A stretch of DNA of 35,003 nucleotides. Source: CAZBEA01 sp964519355 (lineage in GTDB: Bacteria > Patescibacteriota > Microgenomatia > Levybacterales > GWA1-39-11). The position numbers and the translations under genes are program-made. The notes beneath the pieces are model-generated. The model did no database searches and was not told the DNA's origin. It saw nothing but the letters and a program-made list of their open reading frames with translations. The DNA lies in contig CAZFJW010000003.1 of the NCBI GenBank assembly GCA_964519355.1, positions 1 through 35,003 of the forward strand. Direction: 5' to 3'. This document shows positions 1-7,711 of the stretch, piece by piece; position 1 is the first letter of the stretch, and the number at the start of each line of letters is the position of its first letter.

Positions 1-1400
1 GACAATTACAAAAAGGCGAAGGTATTATTACAAGGGTTCAAGGCCCTATTATTGATGTAAGATTCGAGGACGAAGTTCCAACAATATATGAAGCGCTTAC
101 TATTTCATTTAACAATCAAGAATTAACTCTAGAAACGGAATTTGAACTTGGTGAGCACGAAGTGAGAGCAATTGCGATGGGACCAACTGAGGGACTCAAG
201 CGCGGAACAAAGGTTAAGAGAACACATACGCCAATTTCAGTACCAATCGGAAGCGAAACCTTAGGAAGAATTTTTAACGTCTTAGGAGACACCATTGATG
301 GAGGTCCCAAACTTGACGAGAAAAAAATAAAAAAATCTTCAATCCATGCTCAAGCGCCACTCCTTTCAGAACAAAAAACCAAACCTGAGATGCTCGAAAC
401 TGGTATTAAGGTTATTGATCTTATTGCACCTTTTACTAAGGGAGGAAAAATTGGAATTTTTGGAGGAGCAGGAGTTGGAAAGACAGTCGTTGTAAAAGAA
501 CTGATTCGAAATATCGCAATGGTCCATAAAGGCCATTCTGTCTTTGCTGGTGTTGGAGAACGAACCCGTGAAGGAACAGATTTATGGCTTGAGATGAAAG
601 AAGCAGAGGTTCTGGATAAAACAGTTATGGTCTTTGGACAAATGAACGAACCGCCTGGAAATAGAATGAGAGTCGGACTCACAGCGCTTACCATGGCCGA
701 ATATTTTAGAGACCAGAAGAATGAAGATGTTCTTCTTTTTATTGACAATGTATTCCGTTTTGCACAGGCTGGAAGTGAAGTTTCCGCACTTTTAGGAAGA
801 ATGCCATCTGCTGTAGGATACCAGCCAACACTCGCGTTTGACATGGGCACACTCCAGGAAAGAATTACATCTACCCAAAAAGGATCTATTACGTCTGTTC
901 AGGCTGTATACGTTCCAGCAGATGACTATACGGATCCAGCACCTGTTTCTATTTTTGGCCATTTGGATGCAACCATAACTCTTGAACGCGCAATTGCAGA
1001 CCAAGGACTTTATCCCGCTGTCGATCCTCTCACTTCATCATCAAGACTTATTGACCCGAATATTGTTGGGAAAAATCACTACAATGTTGCACTTGAAGTA
1101 AAGAGAATTCTCCAAAGATACAAAGACCTTCAGGATATTATTGCAATTCTTGGTATTGATGAGCTCTCAGATGAAGACAAACTTATTGTTACCCGAGCAC
1201 GAAAAATTCAAAGGTTCCTTACTCAGCCCATGTTTGTAGCTGAAATTTTTACCGGTATCCCAGGAAGATATGTAAAAATTGAAGACACAATCAAGGGATT
1301 CCAGGAAATAATTGAAGGAAAATACGACAAAATTTCTGAAGGTGATTTCTATATGACTGGAACCATCGAAGAAGTGCTGAAAAGATCAGGCACAAAATAA
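1..1400 (+). CDS. atpD: F-type ATP synthase subunit beta (5' end cut off by the window)
   Basis: Catalytic beta subunit of the F1 sector, which makes ATP (or hydrolyses it) on the cytoplasmic face of the membrane. The frame is open from position 3 without an upstream start, and the first visible residues (QLQKGEGIITRVQGPIIDVR) match the usual beginning of the beta barrel, so probably only a few codons are missing. An internal GTG at 162 could be mistaken for the start but would remove this domain. Walker A GGAGVGKT lies at nucleotides 462-485, the Walker B strand reads LLFIDN, and the DELSEED lever appears as DELSDED. About 466 residues are visible, close to the usual family length. atpC follows after 6 nt, so this is the tail of an atp operon. 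The identification is very safe. Confidence 0.98.
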   Translation, partial: QLQKGEGIITRVQGPIIDVRFEDEVPTIYEALTISFNNQELTLETEFELGEHEVRAIAMGPTEGLKRGTKVKRTHTPISVPIGSETLGRIFNVLGDTIDGGPKLDEKKIKKSSIHAQAPLLSEQKTKPEMLETGIKVIDLIAPFTKGGKIGIFGGAGVGKTVVVKELIRNIAMVHKGHSVFAGVGERTREGTDLWLEMKEAEVLDKTVMVFGQMNEPPGNRMRVGLTALTMAEYFRDQKNEDVLLFIDNVFRFAQAGSEVSALLGRMPSAVGYQPTLAFDMGTLQERITSTQKGSITSVQAVYVPADDYTDPAPVSIFGHLDATITLERAIADQGLYPAVDPLTSSSRLIDPNIVGKNHYNVALEVKRILQRYKDLQDIIAILGIDELSDEDKLIVTRARKIQRFLTQPMFVAEIFTGIPGRYVKIEDTIKGFQEIIEGKYDKISEGDFYMTGTIEEVLKRSGTK

Positions 1401-1406
1401 TACCTC

Positions 1407-1841
1407 ATGGATACATCGTTTAAATTTGAGATTTTTTCCCCTCAAGGTGAAGTTTTTTCAGACCAGGTAAAGGAAGTGTCTGTTCCGACCGAAAAAGGTG
1501 AAATTTCAATACTTCCCAATCACATATCACTTTTTACAAAATTGACCGATGGGGAAATCAAAATTCTTACATCAAAAGGAGAAAGAATAGTTGCAATTAT
1601 TGGAGGGTTTCTTGAAACAAACAACAATATTGTTACTGTTCTATCTGACTATGCAATCAAGGCAGAAAGCATCCAAGCATCAGTTGCAGAAGCAAAAACT
1701 AAAAAGACTCAAGAACTTATGAAAGATAAAAATTTGGGTGCGGATTTATTAATTCTGGAAAAAGAAATGCAAAGATCACTACTCGAGCTTAAAATTGCAT
1801 CAAAAATGAAACTACGATCGCGACCACAAGGACAATCATGA
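1407..1841 (+). CDS. atpC: F-type ATP synthase subunit epsilon
   Basis: Epsilon subunit of F1, part of the central stalk, which couples rotation to catalysis and can inhibit ATP hydrolysis. The 144-residue protein has the typical N-terminal beta sandwich (residues 5-85, with the recognisable stretch EKGEISILPNHISLFTKL and the later IIGGFLE) and a C-terminal helical hairpin (about 88-135) rich in Lys and Glu. The length is normal for the family. Start ATG is 6 nt after the atpD stop, with no clear Shine-Dalgarno sequence. Its TGA stop overlaps the ATG of the next gene (ATGA), which implies translational coupling to a protein that is not an ATP synthase subunit. Confidence 0.96.
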   Translation: MDTSFKFEIFSPQGEVFSDQVKEVSVPTEKGEISILPNHISLFTKLTDGEIKILTSKGERIVAIIGGFLETNNNIVTVLSDYAIKAESIQASVAEAKTKKTQELMKDKNLGADLLILEKEMQRSLLELKIASKMKLRSRPQGQS

Positions 1842-2566
1842 TAAAAGGTACTTCTTCTAGACTTCGAAGAAATATTAAAAAGAACAACAAGAGAACGGTC
1901 ATTTTATCCCTGTTGGCCTTTTTTTTATTTTGCATCCTCCTCCTGAAAGGTTTTCCGTATATTCTTGAAGGGATAGGCAATATTTCTCAATTTTTAAATA
2001 AAAACGATAATAAAAATATATCTCAACAGAAGAATGAAGAGATCCTTCTGCCGCCTATGCTTATAGACATTCCACAAGCTACATCAAGTGCGTACATAAA
2101 AGTTAGCGGAGAATCAGAGCAAACAGGCACTGTCGAAATATATTTGAACATGAAACTTGAAGATGAAATCGACAGTGAAGCTGGCCAAAAATTTACTTCA
2201 AGTCTTTTTAAGCTAAAAGACGGACCAAATGAAATTAGAACCAAAATAAAAAATGATACCTCTGAAAGTTCATTCTCAGAAAGCTATACCGTTTCCTTGC
2301 TCAGCAAAGAACCTACTCTTGAAGTATCTTTTCCACAAGATGGTTCAAAATTTTTAAAAGCAGATAAAAGAATTACTCTTCAGGGCAAGACTGATGAAAA
2401 TAACACAATATTCGTGAACGATACAAAAGCGATTGTTGACTCGGATGGATCATTTTCTCACTTAATAGAACTTAATGAAGGTGACAACCAAATTACAATT
2501 AAGTCAAAAAACCAAGCCGGGAAGGAACTGGAGAAAAAAATTACTGTAAGCTATTCACGCGAATAA
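1838..2566 (+). CDS. Membrane-anchored protein with two Ig-like domains, function unknown
   Basis: A 242-residue protein with a basic N-terminus (residues 1-20), one transmembrane helix (about 20-38) and an outside part with two predicted beta-sandwich modules (about 70-155 and 158-239). The second has the pattern of bacterial Ig/glucodextranase-B-like repeats: a PQDGSKF start, a LQGKTDENN turn, and a LNEGDNQITIKSKNQAG strand pair. A signal-anchor with extracytoplasmic Ig domains is the inferred topology (N-in, C-out). The ATG overlaps the atpC stop and has an AAGGA Shine-Dalgarno five bases before it, so it is made with the atp operon. The 3' end overlaps the convergent ligase gene by 16 bp. 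The domain type is inferred from pattern, and no specific function can be given. Confidence 0.8.
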   Translation: MIKGTSSRLRRNIKKNNKRTVILSLLAFFLFCILLLKGFPYILEGIGNISQFLNKNDNKNISQQKNEEILLPPMLIDIPQATSSAYIKVSGESEQTGTVEIYLNMKLEDEIDSEAGQKFTSSLFKLKDGPNEIRTKIKNDTSESSFSESYTVSLLSKEPTLEVSFPQDGSKFLKADKRITLQGKTDENNTIFVNDTKAIVDSDGSFSHLIELNEGDNQITIKSKNQAGKELEKKITVSYSRE

Positions 2567-3762
2567 GCAAGCACGCCACCAATAACCAAAGCAAAAACAA
2601 GAACAATTGGTGAGTAGAACAAGGAATTTTGGAAAATACCATTCACTAAAAGAGCCAGAATGATGGCTATTGCGCCAGAATATACTCTTTTATCATTCGA
2701 TTCTTTATATTTCAAGAACAGTACTTTTAATAGTAGAAAAATAAAAAGTCCAAAACATAAAAACCCCACAATTCCAGTAGTCGCCAAAATAAAGATAAAA
2801 CTGTTCGATGGTGCATTCGATGCGTTAGACACAGCTTCATTTCGAGTTAACTCTGTATAGTTATTTCTAGCGTATTTATAGGAATTGAATCCTACCCCAA
2901 GAATTGGATTTTCACTAAAAACCTTTAAACCTTCTTGATATGAAGATAGCCTCATCTGAATTGATGCAGTTCTTAGTATTTTCACACCCTCCCCGCTAAA
3001 ATTTTTGGAATACAAAAACAGCAGCCCGAAAGACAACAATAATATACAAAGGAAAAAACCAACAAGTTTTTTCTTTCCAGAAAGCAATAAATAAAATATC
3101 ATTGAAACGCCTATTGTTACTATTGAACTTCTTGAGAATGTAAGAAATAATGCGATATACGATATCACAATCATCCCCAGAATAATTTTTGACATTTTGG
3201 GATAAATAGAAATCGACATAAACAACAATAATATTTCAAACGCAATAAAAAGCCCTGCATAATTAGGATCAAAGAATGTACTAAACAAACGATACGAATG
3301 AATATCCCACTCTCCTAAAAAAATCAACAACTCAAGTCTTGGAAGCAGAATGTACTGTAAAATCCCAAGCAAAACAAAGATAAATCCCACGATTGAAACT
3401 TCGGGTATCATTTTTTTGCCTTGCTTTTGAAAAATAGGCGGAATGAAAAAAAGCGGCAAGATATAGATAAAAAAACGAATTCCATAAGCAATTGATGATA
3501 AAAATTGATTAAAAGTTAAATAAGGATAATGAAATAGCAATGAAATACTGCCGAAAATAAAAAATGCAAACAAAAATACGTGATAAAGTTCAATTTTTAT
3601 TTTTACCTTATGAATAAATGCGTAGCCCGCAAGCGACATAGTAAAAATTACCACAATAACATCAAGTGGTGTAACGCTAACCCCGCTTAAAGAAACTCTT
3701 GCAATTTGCCCAAATGGAATAAGTGCAAAAATAAATAACAATAAAATTCTTAGTATTTCCAA
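2551..3762 (-). CDS. O-antigen ligase/polymerase-like membrane protein (Wzy/WaaL superfamily)
   Basis: Polytopic 403-residue protein with about ten hydrophobic segments. It carries the marks of the O-antigen ligase family: FFDPNYAGLF and LTFSRSS in the middle, and a large loop beginning with FSENPILGVGFNSY, followed by a segment ending SNSFIFILATTGIVG, the usual N-S-F/A-x-x-G-I region. Family members join lipid-carrier-linked glycans to an acceptor, or polymerise repeat units, on the outer face of the membrane. The start is TTG at 3762, supported by AGGAG seven bases upstream, and no early ATG exists. It overlaps the upstream GT-C gene by 13 bp and is the last gene of the minus-strand glycan operon. 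Ligase versus polymerase cannot be decided from the sequence. Confidence 0.85.
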   Translation of the reverse strand: MEILRILLLFIFALIPFGQIARVSLSGVSVTPLDVIVVIFTMSLAGYAFIHKVKIKIELYHVFLFAFFIFGSISLLFHYPYLTFNQFLSSIAYGIRFFIYILPLFFIPPIFQKQGKKMIPEVSIVGFIFVLLGILQYILLPRLELLIFLGEWDIHSYRLFSTFFDPNYAGLFIAFEILLLFMSISIYPKMSKIILGMIVISYIALFLTFSRSSIVTIGVSMIFYLLLSGKKKLVGFFLCILLLSFGLLFLYSKNFSGEGVKILRTASIQMRLSSYQEGLKVFSENPILGVGFNSYKYARNNYTELTRNEAVSNASNAPSNSFIFILATTGIVGFLCFGLFIFLLLKVLFLKYKESNDKRVYSGAIAIILALLVNGIFQNSLFYSPIVLVFALVIGGVLAYSRE

Positions 3763-5357
3763 AATCCTTCTCCTGAATATAACCTTACGTGTGTTTTTTT
3801 GTTTTCATATATAAGTTTAAAAAAATAAAAATCGTTAGGAAGCTCGGTGCCCTGAGTAAGAATATAATTAAATAAATCTCCTTTTTTAATCCATGATTCA
3901 TGAGTAAAAGGGAAATTGACATAATACAAATTATGAGCTCCGTAAATCAAAACCATATCACTATCTTCAATTATTCCAGACAACTTCTGATCTGTATCAT
4001 AAAAATCACCATACTCAAAATTTAAATTACGAGATAAAAATTCATCTTTACTTTCAAATCCAAATACAACAGGTGCAACTTTATATCCAACATAAAGTCT
4101 GGTAACAAAAGCAATACCTGCAAAAAATAGAACTAGCCCAAATATAAATCTATATAAGATTCTATCTTGAATATGCTTAAGGACTATTGCGATTAGAATT
4201 GAAAAAACAGGCAAATATACAAGTATAAATCTGCCGCCGCCTGTTCTAGGAGTTACGTACCAAGCCAAAAGTGAAAGTACACAATACAGCAAAAGAAATC
4301 TCTCTTTAGAATTGAATTTTTTAAAACTTAATACCAGAAGGGGCATTGTGATAAGAAAGAGTGGAGAAATTGGATCGGGACTAGCTGTAAATATTTTAAA
4401 AACTTCAGCTAGAAAAACAAGTGGATTTAATAGGCTTGCCGAGGCACCAACTTCATATATTTTAGTAAAAAATGGATAAAATGGGCTTCCTGTGTTTACA
4501 AATGCAAATAAAAGCCATGGAAGCGGAACAAGTATTGCGGTTAAAAAAAATGTTGCGATTTGTTTCATTATAATCTTCGGCTTTTCAGTACTAAATCCAT
4601 AACAGACAATAAAGAAAAGAATTAAAAAAAGTGTAATAAACGAGATTGGCTTAGTGGCTATTGCAAGCCCCATACATAAAGCTGATTCTATAAATAGAGA
4701 TTTCTTTTTGTTCTGCATCCATAAAAAAAGCGTAAAAATTGATAGCACTTCAAAAAAAGTTCTTCCTATATCGATATAAGCAGTTGTTATTTGCCACGAA
4801 AAAACAATATTAGAAAATAAAATAACAGGGGCAAGTATTGCAAGACTTCTTCTCACAAAAATTTTTGCAAAATAATAGGTAGTAAAAAGGGTCAGGATAC
4901 CAAAGGAAAAATTTATAAGTCGGGTCAAAAAATCGAGACGAAGCCCAATGGGAATGATATACAAAAGGTCCAAAAGCTTAGGCATCGGAGAATAATACAA
5001 TAGAGAACCAGGAATATAAAAAATTCCATGTTTTTGAACGTAAAGTTTTGGAATCACCAGGTGATACCACAGTGCATCAAACCCACGTTCAGGAGATAAT
5101 GCAATTATAAAATTAAGCAACAACATAACTCCCAAAAAACCCATCAGCAGCCTGAAGAGATGTGATTTACTAGTTAAAATGTAGACAACAATCGAATATA
5201 TTTTTTCAACCAAACCATATTTTGACACAAGAACAATGGAAAAAATAATGAAAACTACAAGCAAAAATAAAAATACAGCAGAGTTATACAACCCAAGTAT
5301 TCCCAACGCAAAAAGTGCATACGAAAAAATACCAATTCCAAGTGCTAGCGCTAACAT
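3750..5357 (-). CDS. GT-C fold membrane glycosyltransferase (ArnT/PMT-like)
   Basis: A 535-residue protein with about eleven transmembrane segments and a short C-terminal soluble tail (about 440-535). The first outside loop holds RGFDALWYHL (Asp94), followed by LYYSPMPKLLD. An acidic residue in this loop is the catalytic hallmark of GT-C enzymes that use polyprenyl-phosphate sugars as donors on the outer face. It lies between another GT-C gene and the ligase-like gene. The ATG at 5357 overlaps the end of a 36-codon reading frame by 7 bp. Related proteins often have an extra N-terminal helix before the ALGIGIFSY segment, so the N-terminus may be longer through a frameshift (see finding). Donor and acceptor are unknown. 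Confidence 0.85.
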   Translation of the reverse strand: MLALALGIGIFSYALFALGILGLYNSAVFLFLLVVFIIFSIVLVSKYGLVEKIYSIVVYILTSKSHLFRLLMGFLGVMLLLNFIIALSPERGFDALWYHLVIPKLYVQKHGIFYIPGSLLYYSPMPKLLDLLYIIPIGLRLDFLTRLINFSFGILTLFTTYYFAKIFVRRSLAILAPVILFSNIVFSWQITTAYIDIGRTFFEVLSIFTLFLWMQNKKKSLFIESALCMGLAIATKPISFITLFLILFFIVCYGFSTEKPKIIMKQIATFFLTAILVPLPWLLFAFVNTGSPFYPFFTKIYEVGASASLLNPLVFLAEVFKIFTASPDPISPLFLITMPLLVLSFKKFNSKERFLLLYCVLSLLAWYVTPRTGGGRFILVYLPVFSILIAIVLKHIQDRILYRFIFGLVLFFAGIAFVTRLYVGYKVAPVVFGFESKDEFLSRNLNFEYGDFYDTDQKLSGIIEDSDMVLIYGAHNLYYVNFPFTHESWIKKGDLFNYILTQGTELPNDFYFFKLIYENKKTHVRLYSGEGFWKY

Positions 5358-5461
5358 AAGCCGGTTTTACAAATAATATTCTTTAGGTAAATAGCTGTGA
5401 GAATAAGAGAATATGTAAAAAATAATATATATATTACATTCCTACCACGCAAAAACTTCAT
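5351..5461 (-). CDS. Small hydrophobic reading frame (36 aa), separate micro-protein or displaced N-terminus
   Basis: The 125-bp gap between two GT-C genes contains an ATG-started frame of 36 codons. Its product starts MKFLRGRNVIY and has one strongly hydrophobic helix (about residues 9-26) with positive charges before it, a typical N-in signal-anchor pattern. A TACAAT hexamer ends 6 bases before the ATG, as at other starts in this window, and the stop lies 7 bp inside the next gene. It may be a real small membrane protein coupled to that gene. Alternatively it is the first transmembrane helix of the 535-residue GT-C, separated by a one-base frameshift, because homologues often have a helix at this place. 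Coding status is uncertain. Confidence 0.4.
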   Translation of the reverse strand: MKFLRGRNVIYILFFTYSLILTAIYLKNIICKTGLC

Positions 5462-5482
5462 AATTCAATTGTACAAAAATTC

Positions 5483-6904
5483 TTACCAGACAGGAACCCA
5501 GAATTCAGTCATTATGATATTTTGAATAAATAGTAACAGCGATACCATAATCACAAATTTTATAGAAATTTTTTGGTAAAACCCAATTGCAAGCAGAGGA
5601 AAAATCATAAGCGGCATCCAAATTCTTCCAACTTCTGCTCTGCTTATACCAAAAAGTACTAATAAAATAAAAAATGCACTAAAGGAAATCATAAGTTTTT
5701 TTAACAGCTCATTATTCTCCGATTTAAATATACTCTTAACGCATATAAAAAAGAGACACGTTAATGGGACACCAAAATACTGGAAAAAGTCGAATGGGTT
5801 ATAAAATACCCACTGCAAATAAGACCTTGGAGCTTGATTATTAACAATTGGTAAAAATGCTGAAAACGAATTGTATCCCATAAAAGAAAATAACAAGATT
5901 GGAATTAAAAATCCGATCGACAAACATACAGTATTATTTAACAAAACACCATATTTCCTCCCTCTAACTGATATCAAAAAAACATATAAGATGACCAGCG
6001 CAGGTATAATTGAATAAGAAAAAAATAACCCTACCGAGCTTATTGCACCTGCCAAATAGAATAGCTTCTGTGAATTACTCTTTACAGCATGAGTGAAAAA
6101 AATTGCAGCAACAAGAAGCAAAGCCAGATAAAAAGGGTCAAACTTCAAAGCAAAGAATGACACGGAAGGAATAAATCCTGATAGAAATGCCAAAGACAAT
6201 GCAATTTTAGGTTTGAAAAAAATCTTGCTCAATACATAAAAAAGCAAAATATTAGACGCTGCAGTTAAATGATAGAAAAAGGCCAATAGAATAGCACTTA
6301 CTCTCTCATTAACTGACAATGCATCCCAAAAAATTCTTACATCTCCGTCAGGCACAGGTATTACATGAATTAATACATCTCCTATATGCAACTTTTCAAC
6401 AATACTATTCACTGATTTTATGAGAAGAATTGATCCAGGGGGATGATCTCTTGCGTGCTGATCTAGGGTATCGATCGTATCTGAAAAATTACTAAGGTAC
6501 TGACTCGTCTCAACTTTCACTGCCGAACTAAAATATCCATTCATGCCAGGATTTACGATTCTTTGAAAAAGAACCGTGATTCCAAATCGGCTAAAGTATA
6601 CATATGAAATCTGTAATACAAAAATCGAAAGAATAAAAAATATCCAATAAAACAGTTTCGTTCTGAGATTTCGTTTGAATAAATTTTTATATCCCCACAG
6701 GAAAATAACAACAACAATAAAATATGAGGCAATTGGCATCCAAATCTTAGCCCAAGTATTTACATAATAATATGGCCAATTCGATGGGAAAATGGGATCA
6801 TAAATACCCCGGATGAAAGGCACATCAAAGACAATCAGCACCAAATACAAAATTGAAACAATGAAAATTGCTATCATCTTTTTATCTTTTAGAACCTTAA
6901 GCAT
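5483..6904 (-). CDS. Polytopic GT-C type membrane glycosyltransferase
   Basis: A 473-residue membrane protein with about ten hydrophobic segments (first at 10-28, next about 56-72 and 84-104). A long extracytoplasmic loop contains QHARDHPPGSILLIK, and the HPPG motif at residues 154-157 is common in the second loop region of PMT/ArnT-like GT-C enzymes. The middle part (residues about 195-330) is nearly continuous transmembrane helix. It sits 24 nt after a GT2 gene and 22 nt before the small reading frame. A TAGACT hexamer 8 bases before the ATG could be a weak internal promoter. The family is inferred from topology and motif, and the sugar is unknown. Confidence 0.75.
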   Translation of the reverse strand: MLKVLKDKKMIAIFIVSILYLVLIVFDVPFIRGIYDPIFPSNWPYYYVNTWAKIWMPIASYFIVVVIFLWGYKNLFKRNLRTKLFYWIFFILSIFVLQISYVYFSRFGITVLFQRIVNPGMNGYFSSAVKVETSQYLSNFSDTIDTLDQHARDHPPGSILLIKSVNSIVEKLHIGDVLIHVIPVPDGDVRIFWDALSVNERVSAILLAFFYHLTAASNILLFYVLSKIFFKPKIALSLAFLSGFIPSVSFFALKFDPFYLALLLVAAIFFTHAVKSNSQKLFYLAGAISSVGLFFSYSIIPALVILYVFLISVRGRKYGVLLNNTVCLSIGFLIPILLFSFMGYNSFSAFLPIVNNQAPRSYLQWVFYNPFDFFQYFGVPLTCLFFICVKSIFKSENNELLKKLMISFSAFFILLVLFGISRAEVGRIWMPLMIFPLLAIGFYQKISIKFVIMVSLLLFIQNIIMTEFWVPVW

Positions 6905-6928
6905 GTTAAAAAAGTCTAGGAGAAAAAC

Positions 6929-7696
6929 TCAACCAATAAATTTTGACTTATTTTTATGTGCTAAATCAAATGCCTTACCTCTTGCCAAGAATGAATGAAA
7001 AGACATCATCACAGAAATTATAAATCCTCTATTTCCTTCTAAAAATCCCAGTTTAAAAAAATAGTTAAAAACAAATTTAGATAATGGATAAAATAGCAAA
7101 CTCAACATATTTATTTTTGATTTTTCTTCAACAAGCTCCTCACTTCGAATTGATGTATATTTATTTATTTCATATAAAAATTCACCAATTGATTGGTGGG
7201 GGGAATGCAAAATAGGTTCTGAGATTTTTCCAATCTTTCCTTTACCCACCCAGGTTTCATGAACCATTCCGCTCCATTTCCCAAAATTTTTCTTGGCTAG
7301 CCTTAAAAGATAGATATTCAGCAACTCTCCTTTAGATATTTTTTTACCCCACATGAAATCGACTCGTCGCATCATATATCCATCGTATTTTTTTGAATCA
7401 AGTGATTTAAGAATTATATTCTGCAGTTTGCTAGAAACAACCTCATCTGCGTCAAGAAAAAAAATCCATTCATTTTTCGAATGTGTAATTCCAAAATTTC
7501 TTTGGTTGGAAAAAGAACTCATTTTTTGATGAATAGTTTTTATCCTACTATTGTATTTTTTTAGAATTTTTAAGTTCTCTTCCCCGCTCGTGCAGTCGTG
7601 CAAAATAATTATTTCATTGCTAAATAAGACGCTTTCTATGGCATTGAGTACCTGAGATTCTCCCTGAAATAGAATTATAGATGTTAGGTTTGCCAT
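6929..7696 (-). CDS. GT2 family glycosyltransferase, WaaE/KdtX-like
   Basis: A 255-residue cytoplasmic GT-A fold transferase. The nucleotide-binding part is short (residues 4-100). It contains SFSNQRNFGI followed by NEWIFFLDADE, the metal-binding DAD being at 82-84. The order SNQRN...W.FFLDADE is characteristic of the WaaE/KdtX type of GT2 enzymes, which add sugars to lipopolysaccharide core or similar acceptors. The middle part has GKWSGMVHETW, a typical acceptor-side motif of this group. A TACAAT hexamer at 7706-7711, directly after the stop of the upstream gene and 9 bases before the ATG, suggests an extra promoter inside the operon. Acceptor and sugar are unknown. Confidence 0.85.
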   Translation of the reverse strand: MANLTSIILFQGESQVLNAIESVLFSNEIIILHDCTSGEENLKILKKYNSRIKTIHQKMSSFSNQRNFGITHSKNEWIFFLDADEVVSSKLQNIILKSLDSKKYDGYMMRRVDFMWGKKISKGELLNIYLLRLAKKNFGKWSGMVHETWVGKGKIGKISEPILHSPHQSIGEFLYEINKYTSIRSEELVEEKSKINMLSLLFYPLSKFVFNYFFKLGFLEGNRGFIISVMMSFHSFLARGKAFDLAHKNKSKFIG

Positions 7697-7705
7697 ATAA
7701 ATGCT

Positions 7706-7711
7706 ATTGTA
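7706..7711 (-). promoter_or_regulatory. Possible internal -10 box for the GT2 gene at 7696
   Basis: TACAAT on the minus strand follows the TGA stop of the upstream GT-C gene directly and ends 9 bases before the GT2 ATG. I see no convincing -35. The spacing matches the other near-leaderless starts of this window, but a 6-base match in AT-rich DNA is weak evidence alone. Confidence 0.35.

Noticed and set aside
350..850. Open frame of 166 codons on the minus strand within atpD
   Set aside because: It is the antisense shadow of a highly conserved gene; the product is rich in Ser, Pro and Thr and resembles no family.
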